64,000 nucleotides of DNA from GCA-2684655 sp045105235. GTDB taxonomy: Bacteria; Planctomycetota; UBA1135; UBA2386. Location: positions 145,198 through 209,197 of the forward strand of contig JBGCDH010000002.1 in NCBI GenBank assembly GCA_045105235.1. Reading direction: 5' to 3'. The notes under the pieces were generated by a model. It ran no database searches. It was not told where the DNA came from and saw only the letters and a program-made list of their open reading frames with translations. Within the stretch, counting starts at the first letter, position 1, and each line of letters begins with the position of its first letter. Position numbers and translations under genes: made by a program. Below, in pieces: positions 34,623 through 43,992 of this stretch.

Positions 34623-37384
34623 GCGAAAAGCAGAACAAGACGAAGCGCGGCACCCGGTTCGTTCCGGCCGAAGATGTGGCGCTGCCGGGCCTGTCCCAGC
34701 GGGCTCGGGAAGTCGTTGCCTTGGCGCTATGCGGCTGCTCGCTCTACGCGATGCTGTGCCTGGCGACGTTTCGGCTCAGGGATCTGGATGGGCCGATCCC
34801 GACCGGCGACATGCAGAATCTCGGCGGTGCCGTTGGCTACTACCTGGCCTTTGGTTTCGCCCGCGCGCTCGGCTATGCCGGCTGGGTCCCGTTTTTGCTG
34901 CTGCTCGGCTTCGCGCTGCTGATGTTCCTGGGGCGCAGCTGCGCTCGCGTCACGATCAAGCTGCTCGGCGCCGTCTGCTTCTCGGCGATGCTGGCGATTC
35001 TGTTGGCGGGGCCCGACGGTCTCGCCCTTGGCTCCGCCTCGACCCCGTACGGGGCGGGTGGCGTGTTTGGGCAAGTGGTGTCCCCCAAGCTCTACAACGC
35101 GTTTGGCGGCACGGGCCGCCTCTTGCTGGTCTGGTTCGGCGCTCTCGTTTCGCTGCTGATCGCCACGGAATGGCTCTTCTCGGATCTGATCCTCCGTCTC
35201 TATGGCGCCGTCGAACCCGTCGTGCGCCGCTGGTTTGGGCGCTGGTCCCCGGCGGCAGCTGGTGTTGGGGGAGTAGCGATCGAGGACGAGGAAGACGCCA
35301 AGCCGGCGCGTCGTCGTTCGCGTCGTAAGGCCAAGGCGCAGGAAGAAGAGCTCGAAGAGGAAGAGGAGGAGGAAGAAGAAGAGGAGGAAGAAGAGGTCGA
35401 CGAGGAAGAAGAGGAGGATGTCGACGAAGAGGAAGAAGAGGAAGAAGAGGAGGAAGAGGAGGAAGAGGAGGAAGAGGAGCCCGAACCCAAGCCAGCCCCG
35501 CGCGCCCGCCGCCGTCGGAGCCGCGCGAAGGCTGCAGCCCCGGAGAAGGAGCCCGAGGTCGAGCCCGTTCTCGAGGTGCCACAGCCACAGCCACAGCCAC
35601 AGCCACAGCCACAGCCACAGCCGGAGCCGGAGCCCGAGCCGCCGAAGCCCAAGCCAAAGCCCATGCTGATCGTGCGGCCCAAGCCTCGGCCCAAGCCCAA
35701 GGCAGCCGCCAAGAAGGCGCAGAGCAACCTGCCGTTTACGGACTATCCATTCCCGCCGATCGAGCTCTTCCAGGAGTCGCAGATCACCGATGTTGGCGCG
35801 GCCTCCGAAGTGCTGGAGCAGGGCGGTGCCGCCATCGTCAACAAGCTGGCCAACTTCAAGATCGAGTCCGAGGTGGTTGCTGCGTCGGTTGGCCCGGCCG
35901 TGACCCAGTATGAGCTCCGTCTCGCCGAGAGCATCCGCGTCAACAAGGTCGTGGGCTTCGAATCCGACCTTGCAGCGGCGCTGAAGGCGATTTCGGTGCG
36001 CGTGGTCGCCCCCATTCCCGGCAAGGACACGATCGGCATCGAGGTGCCAAACGAAGAGCGCCAGAAGGTCTACATGCGTGACCTTCTGGAGATGTTCGGC
36101 CGTGCCGATGACTGCGCGATCCCGCTCTACCTGGGCAAGGATGTCGCCGGCAACCCGATCGTCGAAGACCTGGCGCGCATGCCGCACCTGCTGATCGCCG
36201 GCACGACCGGTTCGGGCAAGTCGGTCTGCATCAACACGATCCTGCTGTCGATCCTGATGACGCGTACGCCGCAGCAGGTCAAGCTGATCCTGGTCGATCC
36301 CAAGATGGTCGAGCTGCAGGCCTACAAGAAGGTTCCGCACCTCTGCTGCGAGGTCGTCACCAACATGAAGAAGGCGCCCGGCGTGCTGCAGTGGGCCGTC
36401 GACGAGATGGAGAACCGCTATGCGCTGCTGTCGGCGGCGGGCGTCAACCACATCAAGAGCTACAACCGGCTCGGCCAGCAGGAGCTGGAGAAGCGGCTCG
36501 GGCGCGAACCGGATCCGGACCGTGTGCACCTGAGCTACATGGTGATCGTCATCGACGAGTTTGCCGACCTGATGAACGTGGCGTCGAAGGAGGTCGAAGA
36601 CCTCATTCAGCGCCTCGCGCAGAAGTCGCGCGCCGTGGGCATGCACGTCATCCTCGCCACGCAGCGCCCGTCGAGCGATGTGATTACGGGCATCATCAAG
36701 GCCAACCTGCCGTGTCAGATCGCGTTCAAGGTCAACCGTCGGATCGACTCCCGCGTGATCCTCGACGGCAATGGTGCGGAGAAGCTGCTAGGTCACGGAG
36801 ACATGCTCTACATGCCGCCAAGCGGCGGGGCGCTGCTGCGCGCGCAGGGCACATTCGTCAGCGATGACGAACAGCACGGAGTTGTCAGCTACCTCGAAGA
36901 GCAGGGGCAGCAGCCCGACTTCAACCCGGATTTGGTGCAGAGCCAGTCGAGCTCTCGCCCCAAATCGGCGGAGCGCGACGAGCGCTACAATGAAGCTGTG
37001 GAGGTCATCGTGGGCCAGCAGCGCGGCTCGGCGACGCTGCTGCAGCGGGCGCTGTCGGTTGGCTACACGCGGGCGACCCGTCTGCTGGAGCTGATGGAAG
37101 ACGACGCCATCGTCGGGCCTTTTGTAGGTTCGAAGTCGCGCGAGGTCCTGCTGACGCTCGAAGAATGGCATCAGCGGCGCGAAGCCGAAGAGGCTGCTGC
37201 CGAGGCCTCGGAGCAGGACGGCATCGAATACGAAGTGGTTGAGGCCGAAGAGGGCATGGACGGCGACGCGGGCGTGGCTGGCGACGACGATCTCGATGGC
37301 AGCGATCTTGGCGCGGGCGAAGCCGGCGATGGCGGGGCCGAGGACGGTGCGGAGCCGCCGTTCGATGTGACTCCGGCCGGCTAG
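34619..37384 (+). CDS. ftsK: DNA translocase FtsK
   Basis: The 921-residue protein has four hydrophobic helices in the first 200 residues, an acidic Glu-rich linker (about 240-285), a Pro/Gln repeat (about 320-335) and a Pro/Lys stretch. The RecA-like motor has Walker A GTTGSGKSVCIN (about 527-538), Walker B VIVIDEFADLM and ATQRPSSDVITG. A C-terminal gamma winged helix follows (about 795-840: RGSATLLQRALSVGYTRATR) and then an acidic tail. FtsK pumps DNA at the septum, resolves dimer chromosomes with XerCD and recognises KOPS through gamma. The start overlaps coaB by 4 bases, and a motor-less paralogue lies downstream. Confidence 0.92.
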   Translation: MSEKQNKTKRGTRFVPAEDVALPGLSQRAREVVALALCGCSLYAMLCLATFRLRDLDGPIPTGDMQNLGGAVGYYLAFGFARALGYAGWVPFLLLLGFALLMFLGRSCARVTIKLLGAVCFSAMLAILLAGPDGLALGSASTPYGAGGVFGQVVSPKLYNAFGGTGRLLLVWFGALVSLLIATEWLFSDLILRLYGAVEPVVRRWFGRWSPAAAGVGGVAIEDEEDAKPARRRSRRKAKAQEEELEEEEEEEEEEEEEEVDEEEEEDVDEEEEEEEEEEEEEEEEEEPEPKPAPRARRRRSRAKAAAPEKEPEVEPVLEVPQPQPQPQPQPQPQPEPEPEPPKPKPKPMLIVRPKPRPKPKAAAKKAQSNLPFTDYPFPPIELFQESQITDVGAASEVLEQGGAAIVNKLANFKIESEVVAASVGPAVTQYELRLAESIRVNKVVGFESDLAAALKAISVRVVAPIPGKDTIGIEVPNEERQKVYMRDLLEMFGRADDCAIPLYLGKDVAGNPIVEDLARMPHLLIAGTTGSGKSVCINTILLSILMTRTPQQVKLILVDPKMVELQAYKKVPHLCCEVVTNMKKAPGVLQWAVDEMENRYALLSAAGVNHIKSYNRLGQQELEKRLGREPDPDRVHLSYMVIVIDEFADLMNVASKEVEDLIQRLAQKSRAVGMHVILATQRPSSDVITGIIKANLPCQIAFKVNRRIDSRVILDGNGAEKLLGHGDMLYMPPSGGALLRAQGTFVSDDEQHGVVSYLEEQGQQPDFNPDLVQSQSSSRPKSAERDERYNEAVEVIVGQQRGSATLLQRALSVGYTRATRLLELMEDDAIVGPFVGSKSREVLLTLEEWHQRREAEEAAAEASEQDGIEYEVVEAEEGMDGDAGVAGDDDLDGSDLGAGEAGDGGAEDGAEPPFDVTPAG
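35341..35490 (+). repeat. Purine (GAG/GAA) low-complexity tract in ftsK linker
   Basis: The plus strand is almost pure GAR codons (Glu), interrupted by a few GTC/GAC. It encodes the acidic part of the FtsK linker. Such tracts expand and contract by slippage. Confidence 0.8.
35579..35620 (+). repeat. CCACAG hexanucleotide repeat in ftsK (7 units)
   Basis: Seven perfect CCACAG units encode alternating Pro-Gln in the FtsK linker. A perfect hexamer repeat keeps the frame when its copy number changes, so linker length can vary between strains. Confidence 0.85.
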
Positions 37385-37617
37385 TGATTCGGGCCGTCTG
37401 GTGGATCCCGGCCGGTGGGTGTTTCCGGCAGGTTGGGCAACGTTGAGCAGGTTGGGCCACGTCGGGCGGGCTGGGCCAGCCACGTGCCGTCGGCGCGGAT
37501 GCTGAGAAGCTGATCTTCGAACAGCGCTACTTCTTGTAGGGCCAAGCCCGCCGCAGTAGATTTCTTGCGCAGGCTCCGGTGGTGTCGGATGCATGCGTCT
37601 TCGCCCGGGAGGGGCAC

Positions 37618-39534
37618 ATGACTGTGAATACGCTGGGCTCGGACTCCAGACTTGAAGGCGGATCGTTCGCCTCGAGCACATCGCGCGGATCGCGCACCGT
37701 TGCCGAATGGCTGTGGCCATTCTGCATTGGATGCTTCGCGATCTACTCCATCAGCGCGCTCTTCTACTACCACCTAAACCGCGACTCGATCGAGCCGCGC
37801 GGGGTGCTGAAGAACTTCTATCCGGCCATCTACGACGCCATTGGGCTGGCTCCGGCGATCGTGTTCTTCCTGCTGGTGGCCTCCTGGGCCGTCATCTGGC
37901 TGGTCACTGGCGCCATCGAGCGGCCGCTTTCGCGCCTTGGCCGATTGGTCGTCATGGCATTGCTGCTCGGTGTGTTCTTGAACCTAGGTAGCGGCGGCGT
38001 CGCCACCGACGTGCACAAGGGCTGGATCGGCGCATGGCTAGCTGGCCGTCTTTGGTCAGGCATTGGCTATGTGCCGAGCCTGATTCTCGTCTGGCCGACG
38101 ACCTTCGCTGCGCTGCTGCTGGCGACGGACTGGTTCTTTAGCGACCTGTTCGAACGCGGCCGCCGCACGACGTTCGAAGTGGGCGTCGAAGACGCCGTCA
38201 CCGACCACCTGCGCGGGCTGTCCAACATGGGCCGCCCTGCTGTGGCCAAGGGGGCGGCTACAAAGAGCCCTGCTGGCGAAGTCCAGCCTGAAGCGGGCTC
38301 GGTGTCGTCTCCATCGGTGTCGTCTCCATCTGCTGGTTCTCTATCTGCTGGCGGTGCTTCCGCCGGCGCTGCGGCGAACGCCGCACCGTTCTTGAAGCCC
38401 AAGGATCGCGATCGCGAAGAGGGCGTTTCGGAAACCGATCGCGCCGGTGCCATGGCCGATTCGGCGTCGGAGGTAGGGGACTCGCCATCCTCGTCCGGTG
38501 CGGAGGCACTGGCTGCGGAGGCACCGGCTGCGGAGGCGCTGGCTGCGGAGGCGCTGGCTGCAGAGAGCGAAGAGCGTGGGCAGGATGACCCCGGATTGAG
38601 CTACGCCGAGCGACGTCGTCTGCGGCGCATGGGCTTGTCCGAGGATGCCGATGTCCGCAGGGCTGCTGCTGCGGAGTCGCCGGAGGCGCCTGACGAAGCC
38701 GTCGAGGAGTCGGTTCGCGACGAACTCGACGAGCGCGCGGCTGCTGCGGCCGCGTCGATCTCGGAGGATGAGCTGGCGTCGCTGTTTGGCGACGAGGGCG
38801 AGAAGCAGTCGGACGATGTGGCGAGCGATGTCGACAACGAAGAAGAGGTCGGCGAGGTCGAGGAAGACGTCGAAGACGATGCAGAGCTCGACGAAGAAGA
38901 CTTCGACGACGAAGAGGAAGACGACTCTGAGGAAGGCGACGCGGACGAAGATGAAGAAGAAGATGAAGAGCTAGAAGACGACGAGTACGAGGAGGAAGAC
39001 GAGGAATACGAGGAAGAGGAAGAAGACGAGGAAGAGGAAGAAGACGAGGAAGAAGACGAAGACGAGGAGCTCGAGGATGAGGCTCTGCTAGAGGACGGCT
39101 GCGAAGACGAAGACGAAGAAGAGGACGGCGAGGCAGACGCTGACGGCGACGAAGAAGACGGCGAAGACGAAGAAGACGACGAAGGTGACGAAGACGATGA
39201 TGTCGTCGAAGTCGAAGACGAGTCGGTTGTCGCGATCCCGCGTCCCGAGCCTCCTGTCGAGCCCACTCTGCCCCGGCCGCCACGCACTCCCGATGAGCGT
39301 CGAGAGCGTCGCAGCCCGATCGAGACGCCGGCAGAACAGCCTGGTGCGACCCAGCAGAAGCTCTTTGGCGGGGAACTCGACGAAGGGCTCGTGGCCGAGG
39401 CGGTGGACCTGGTGGAATCCTCGCGCCGTCGCGTGACGGCCTCGTTGCTGCAGCGAAAGCTGCGCATCGACTACGAGATGGCGAGTCAGGTGTTGGCGGA
39501 ACTCGAGCGTCGCGGGTTGGTTTCCGGCGGCTGA
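37618..39534 (+). CDS. FtsK paralogue without motor: 4TM + acidic linker + gamma-type winged helix
   Basis: ATG 37618 gives 638 residues. Four transmembrane helices occupy about residues 28-185, and the last (LLLATDWFFSDLFERGRR) matches the same helix of the neighbouring FtsK (LLIATEWLFSDLILRLYG). A long Ala/Ser and then Asp/Glu-rich linker follows (about 200-535). The C-terminal 60 residues (about 577-638) are a winged helix of the FtsK gamma type: LVAEAVDLVESSRRRVTA, SLLQRKLRIDYEMASQVL. No Walker A or B motif and no RecA fold is present. It may recruit or anchor DNA at KOPS-like sites, or compete with or regulate FtsK. It lies 233 bases after ftsK on the same strand. Confidence 0.72.
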   Translation: MTVNTLGSDSRLEGGSFASSTSRGSRTVAEWLWPFCIGCFAIYSISALFYYHLNRDSIEPRGVLKNFYPAIYDAIGLAPAIVFFLLVASWAVIWLVTGAIERPLSRLGRLVVMALLLGVFLNLGSGGVATDVHKGWIGAWLAGRLWSGIGYVPSLILVWPTTFAALLLATDWFFSDLFERGRRTTFEVGVEDAVTDHLRGLSNMGRPAVAKGAATKSPAGEVQPEAGSVSSPSVSSPSAGSLSAGGASAGAAANAAPFLKPKDRDREEGVSETDRAGAMADSASEVGDSPSSSGAEALAAEAPAAEALAAEALAAESEERGQDDPGLSYAERRRLRRMGLSEDADVRRAAAAESPEAPDEAVEESVRDELDERAAAAAASISEDELASLFGDEGEKQSDDVASDVDNEEEVGEVEEDVEDDAELDEEDFDDEEEDDSEEGDADEDEEEDEELEDDEYEEEDEEYEEEEEDEEEEEDEEEDEDEELEDEALLEDGCEDEDEEEDGEADADGDEEDGEDEEDDEGDEDDDVVEVEDESVVAIPRPEPPVEPTLPRPPRTPDERRERRSPIETPAEQPGATQQKLFGGELDEGLVAEAVDLVESSRRRVTASLLQRKLRIDYEMASQVLAELERRGLVSGG

Positions 39535-39791
39535 TGTTGCCGGTTGGACGCGGCTGAAGATGGCGCTGCGGATGTCGCCGACGATGATGATGCCGCTGCC
39601 GCTGCCGCTGCCGCTGGCGCCGGGATCGGCAGGCGTGTGCGAACTTTTTGCGCGACGCTGCACGGCCGCTGCTTGCCCGCAGCTGCGGCAGTTGTGTCGC
39701 GTCTTCCCGTGTTCCTCCACAGCTGTCCACGGTTTGCTAACGTGGCGATGGCTTGCAACAGGAGGGCAGTGCGCTAAGCACTGAAGTGCGG

Positions 39792-41141
39792 ATGGTGGAC
39801 TTCAAGCAGAACTTCGACGGGCGGGGCGTTCCCCAGAATTTGGACGCCGAGCGGTCTGTGCTCGGTGCCCTTCTGCTCCATCCTGATGCCGTCGTCGACG
39901 TTACGTTTCTCAAACCCGACGACTTCTATCTCCCCAAGCACGAGCGGATCTTCCAGTCGATCCTGTCGTCGTACAACAATCGGCATGCGACCGATCCGAT
40001 CGTGGTTGGCGAAGAGCTCTCTCGCGAGGGCTACCTTGAGGAGGTCGGCGGCCACGAGCACCTGATGGACCTCATGGAGGGGGTCATCACGGCCGCCGGC
40101 GTCGTCTACCACGCGGAGATCGTCCGCGAGAAGGCGATTGCCCGAAAGCTGCTGGAGACGTGCTTGGACGTTGCCCGGCGCGCCTACGACAACGAGAGCG
40201 ACGCCAAAGAGCTGCTCGACGAGGCCGAGCGCCAGATCTTTGAGATCTCGGGCATGGACAAGAGCGGCGATGCCGTCAGCATCGCCGATGTCCTCCAGTT
40301 GACGTTTGAGCGTATTGACCGCCTGCGCGAGCGGGAGGGGCGGCTGACCGGTCACGCGACCGACTACTACGACTTCGACGACATGACGGGTGGGCTGCAG
40401 CCTGGCGAGCTGCTGATCCTGGCGGCGCGCCCTTCGATGGGCAAGACAACCTTCGCGCTCAACCTGACCGAGCGGGTGTCGAACCACGGCAAGGGCATCG
40501 CGTTCTTCTCGCTGGAAATGTCCAACCAGCAGGTCATCCAAAACATGCTCTGCTGTCGCTCGCAGATCGATGGCTCGGCCATGCGCAAGGGGCGCATCAC
40601 CGACCAGCAGTACAAACGACTGCAGGAGGAGGCGGCGAAGCTCTACGAGACGCCGATCTACGTCGACGACACGCCGGGCATCTCGATCACGCAGCTGCGC
40701 GCCAAGGCGCGTCGCCTCAAGCAAAAGCACGGCATCGACATGGTCGTGGTGGACTATCTGCAGCTGATGACCGGTGGTGGCCGCTTCGAAAGCCGTCAGC
40801 AGGAAATTTCGGCCATCTCGCGTGGCCTCAAATCGATCGCGCGTGAGCTTTCTGTGCCGGTGATCGCGCTCTCACAGTTGAATCGTGACGTAGAGAACCG
40901 CGATGATCACCGTCCGCGAATGAGCGACCTGCGCGAGTCCGGAGCGATCGAGCAGGACGCCGACGTGATTCTATTGCTGCACCGCGACGACTACTTCAAC
41001 CCGACCGAAGAGAACGCTGGACTCGCTCAGGTCATCATCGCCAAGCAGCGCAACGGCCCGACCGGTGAGGTCGTGCTGCGCTTCTTCCGCGAATACATGC
41101 GCTTTGAAAACTACACGCGCCGCGCCGAACCGATGCAGTGA
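39792..41141 (+). CDS. dnaB: Replicative DNA helicase DnaB
   Basis: ATG 39792 (GTG 39786 and TTG 39753 are alternatives; an AGGAGG lies at 39759) gives 449 residues. The N-terminal helical domain (NLDAERSVLGALLLHPDAVV) is followed by a linker and a RecA-like domain with Walker A ARPSMGKTTFALNL (about 212-225), MVVVDYLQLM as Walker B region, and SRGLKSIARELSVPVIALSQ. It unwinds DNA at the replication fork as a hexamer and binds primase. The stop TGA (41139-41141) is inside the first unit of an 18-bp tandem repeat. Confidence 0.92.
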   Translation: MVDFKQNFDGRGVPQNLDAERSVLGALLLHPDAVVDVTFLKPDDFYLPKHERIFQSILSSYNNRHATDPIVVGEELSREGYLEEVGGHEHLMDLMEGVITAAGVVYHAEIVREKAIARKLLETCLDVARRAYDNESDAKELLDEAERQIFEISGMDKSGDAVSIADVLQLTFERIDRLREREGRLTGHATDYYDFDDMTGGLQPGELLILAARPSMGKTTFALNLTERVSNHGKGIAFFSLEMSNQQVIQNMLCCRSQIDGSAMRKGRITDQQYKRLQEEAAKLYETPIYVDDTPGISITQLRAKARRLKQKHGIDMVVVDYLQLMTGGGRFESRQQEISAISRGLKSIARELSVPVIALSQLNRDVENRDDHRPRMSDLRESGAIEQDADVILLLHRDDYFNPTEENAGLAQVIIAKQRNGPTGEVVLRFFREYMRFENYTRRAEPMQ

Positions 41142-41227
41142 GCCGAGCCGATGCAGTGAGCCAAGCCGGTTCCGTGAGCCAGGCCGGTGCCGTGAGCCAA
41201 GCCGGTGCCGTGAGCCAAGCCGGTGCC
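41138..41227 (+). repeat. 18-bp tandem repeat (5 full units) at the dnaB stop codon
   Basis: Five units close to GTGAGCCAAGCCGGTGCC run end to end from 41138; 14 bases upstream (41124-41137) match the tail of a unit, so the repeat grew out of the last codons of dnaB. Each unit carries GTG and TGA. In the GTG frame it encodes Val-Ser-Gln-Ala-Gly-Ala repeats and then a basic stretch, an open frame of about 59 codons (41138 to about 41310) overlapping the bamA start. Whether it is translated is unknown. Confidence 0.8.
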
Positions 41228-41280
41228 GGGACCGTGGGCAGCGTTCGGTCAGACGTTCGCCTGCGGCTGCAGCGTTTGGC

Positions 41281-43992
41281 TTGCGCTCGGTGTCGCTGGC
41301 GGCGGTAGCCGCGGCCGCGCTCGCCTTCGCGCCACTTGCAACGCCACTTTGCGCGCAAGTCCCACCGCCGCCAAGCGGCGGCGCGCAGGATCCACAGGCG
41401 CCTCTGCCCGGCGGCAATCCATCGTCGCGCGTCCGTCCGCTGCCGACCATCAGCGGCGAGCTCTACTTCGAGCAGGCGGTCCAGGCGATGAAGGGCAAGT
41501 CGGTACGCTCGATCCAGATTACGCGTTCGGATGCCGCCGGTGGAGCTTCCTCGCCGCTCGACGCGGCGTCGTCGGAGTCGATTGTGCGGGCGCTCGAAAC
41601 GCGCGTCGGCCAGGCATTCGCGCCGCGCAAAGTCTCAGCCGACTGCGCCACCCTGTGGAACGAGCGGCGATTGGTCGTGCGCGCCTACGCCGAAGAGGTC
41701 GACGACGAGATCGTCGTCACCTTCCAGGTGGACCTCGAGATCGAGGTCTACGAAGAGGTGTTCTTCCCGGGGATCGAGCACTTCGATCTGCAAACCGTGC
41801 ATGCGTTGCTTGGCTACTACCCTGGGCGCCGCACGACGCGCACCGAGGCCGAGGCCATGAAGAAGCTGCTGCTTGCCCGCTACCGGCGCGACGGCTTCGC
41901 CTTCTGCAACATCGTGCTGTCCGATGAGGTCCTGCCGAACCAGGCGCTGCCCGCTGGCGGCGGAGCGAGTTCGGGCGACCTCAGCCCACGCAGCGCGCTG
42001 CGGATTGTCGTCGACGAAGGTCCCAAGGTGACGGTTCGCGACATCACGTTTACCGGCAACCGCTCGTTTGCGGGGCACCCGGTGCTCGGCCTGTTTGGCA
42101 TGGACGGCTATCTGGTGCGGGACGCGCGCATCGAAAGCGATCCGGCGCGCGGCTTCATCCGCGGCGGCGCCTTCAGCCGCGAGCTGCTCGAAGAGGACCT
42201 CGACCGGCTGCGCCTGTTCTACCGCAGCCGCGGGTTTCTCGAGGCTACGGTCGATCTTGCCGACGTGCGCTTCAGTCCGGGGCGCGCCAGCGTCGACCTG
42301 TCGTTCGCCGTGGTCGAAGGGCCGCGCTACCGCATCCGGTCGGTCAAGGTCCAGCACGTCAACCCCGACCAGGGGCCGCCGTTCGAGGAGCCGCTCTACG
42401 AGGCGGGCGAAATCGCCGAAGAGCTCAAGACCAAGGTCGGCGAGTTCTACGACAACGACCGGCTGCGCCGCGACCAGCAGGCGATCGAAGAGTTCTACGG
42501 GCGCCGCGGCCACCCGTCGGCGTCGTTCCCGGGCATGCGTGCGCAGGCGCGCCAGGCCTGCCAGGTCTTTCCGCCGCTCGAGATCTACGCCGAAGGCCCC
42601 GAGGTCGACATTGTCTTCCAGGTCAGCGAAGGCAAGCCCAAGCGCCTGCGCGACATCGTCGTGCGCGGCAACCGCTTCACGCGGGACAAGGTGATCCGGC
42701 GCAACTTCCGCGTGCTGCCGGGCGAGCGCATCGACATGCTCGAAGTGCGCCGCGCGCTGCGACGGATCGAAAACACGCGCTTCTTCCAGGACCCGGTATC
42801 GCTGCGCGGGCCTCGCCTGCAGATCGAGCCGGTCTCGGGCGACCCGGAGTTCGTCGACCTGGGGCTCGAAGTCCAGGACGGTCCGACCGGCGAGCTGCGC
42901 TGGGGCGTGGGCATTTCGACCGGTATCGGCGCACAGGCGCAGATCACCTTCAACAAGCGCAACTTCGACCTTTGGAATCCGCCGAGCAGCCTCAACCCGA
43001 TCACTGCAATCGGCGAGATCCTCGACGCCAAGGCTTTCCACGGCGGTGGCCAAAACCTGTCGATGCTGATTGCGCCGGGTAGTCGGCAGAGTCAGTTTGC
43101 CTTCCAGTTCACCGAGCCGGACGTCTTTGGCGACCACCTCGATACCTACGCGCTGCGGGTTGGTGGCCAGCGGCGCATCCGGCGCTTGCCGGACGGCTAC
43201 ACGTCCGACACTCTCGGCGGCGAGGTCGGTCTGTCGCGCAACTTCACGGAGTTCTTCAACGCCGGCGTTTCGCTGCGGCACGAGACCGTCGAGATCGACG
43301 CGCTGGCGCAGGATGCGACCGTGCTGGCGTTCGATGCCGAAGGGCAGACCGAACTGCGCGGCACGCGGCTGTCGATGCGCTACCGCGACTTCGACGACTT
43401 CCTGCGGCCAACCAGCGGCGTCGATCTGACGCTTGCGTTTGAGCTGATCGGCGGCCCGTTTGGTGGGGAAGAGTCGTTGACCAAGCTTGAGCACCGTGCC
43501 GACGTCTACGTGCCGCTCGCAGAAAACGAGATGGGCCACCGCACGGTGTTCCACTGGCGCCAGTTTTTCGGGCTCGCCAGCGAGTTTGACAACAGCAACG
43601 ACGTCTTCCTGACCGAGCGCTTCTACATGGGCGGCGCCAACCTGCGCGGCTTCGACTTCCGGCGCGCCGGCCCGACGCAGTTCACCCGGCCGCTCGGCGG
43701 CGAGGCGATCTACACGTCGACGTTTGAGGTCTACTTCCCGCTCGTGGCCACGCGGCTCGAAGGCGAGGTGCGCGACCGCGAGCTGCTGCGCTGGGTGGTC
43801 TTTACCGACATCGGCTTCCTTGGTCTGGATATCGGCGATGCGTCGTTCCGCGAGATGCGGGCGAGCACCGGCGTCGGCCTGCGCATCGAGATCCCGTATC
43901 TGCAGCTGCCGATCGCGCTCGACCTCGGCTGGCCGTGGAGCTACGAGGAGACCGACGATCGCCGGCAGCTTTACTTCTCGATCAGCCGCTGA
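41281..43992 (+). CDS. bamA: Outer-membrane protein assembly factor BamA (Omp85 family)
   Basis: TTG 41281 is taken as the start because it opens a signal peptide (RSVSLAAVAAAALAFAPLA, then TPLCAQ). The open frame upstream to 41065 overlaps dnaB and reads as Arg/Cys/Pro repeats. The roughly 900-residue protein has several POTRA domains in its first 550 residues (for example VRDITFTGNRSF, LRDIVVRGNRFTRDKVIRRN). A 16-strand barrel follows, with the NLRGFDFRRAGP loop near residue 788, equivalent to the (V/I)RGF lid motif that inserts in the barrel. It folds outer-membrane proteins, which shows that the cell has an outer membrane. The stop touches the Nudix start (TGATG). Confidence 0.88.
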   Translation: MRSVSLAAVAAAALAFAPLATPLCAQVPPPPSGGAQDPQAPLPGGNPSSRVRPLPTISGELYFEQAVQAMKGKSVRSIQITRSDAAGGASSPLDAASSESIVRALETRVGQAFAPRKVSADCATLWNERRLVVRAYAEEVDDEIVVTFQVDLEIEVYEEVFFPGIEHFDLQTVHALLGYYPGRRTTRTEAEAMKKLLLARYRRDGFAFCNIVLSDEVLPNQALPAGGGASSGDLSPRSALRIVVDEGPKVTVRDITFTGNRSFAGHPVLGLFGMDGYLVRDARIESDPARGFIRGGAFSRELLEEDLDRLRLFYRSRGFLEATVDLADVRFSPGRASVDLSFAVVEGPRYRIRSVKVQHVNPDQGPPFEEPLYEAGEIAEELKTKVGEFYDNDRLRRDQQAIEEFYGRRGHPSASFPGMRAQARQACQVFPPLEIYAEGPEVDIVFQVSEGKPKRLRDIVVRGNRFTRDKVIRRNFRVLPGERIDMLEVRRALRRIENTRFFQDPVSLRGPRLQIEPVSGDPEFVDLGLEVQDGPTGELRWGVGISTGIGAQAQITFNKRNFDLWNPPSSLNPITAIGEILDAKAFHGGGQNLSMLIAPGSRQSQFAFQFTEPDVFGDHLDTYALRVGGQRRIRRLPDGYTSDTLGGEVGLSRNFTEFFNAGVSLRHETVEIDALAQDATVLAFDAEGQTELRGTRLSMRYRDFDDFLRPTSGVDLTLAFELIGGPFGGEESLTKLEHRADVYVPLAENEMGHRTVFHWRQFFGLASEFDNSNDVFLTERFYMGGANLRGFDFRRAGPTQFTRPLGGEAIYTSTFEVYFPLVATRLEGEVRDRELLRWVVFTDIGFLGLDIGDASFREMRASTGVGLRIEIPYLQLPIALDLGWPWSYEETDDRRQLYFSISR

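Noticed and set aside
38258..39730. Long minus-strand open frames (Arg-rich or Ser-rich) opposite the motor-less FtsK gene and other GC-rich genes.
   Set aside because: They mirror the acidic codons of the plus-strand gene and have no start signal, domain or sensible composition.
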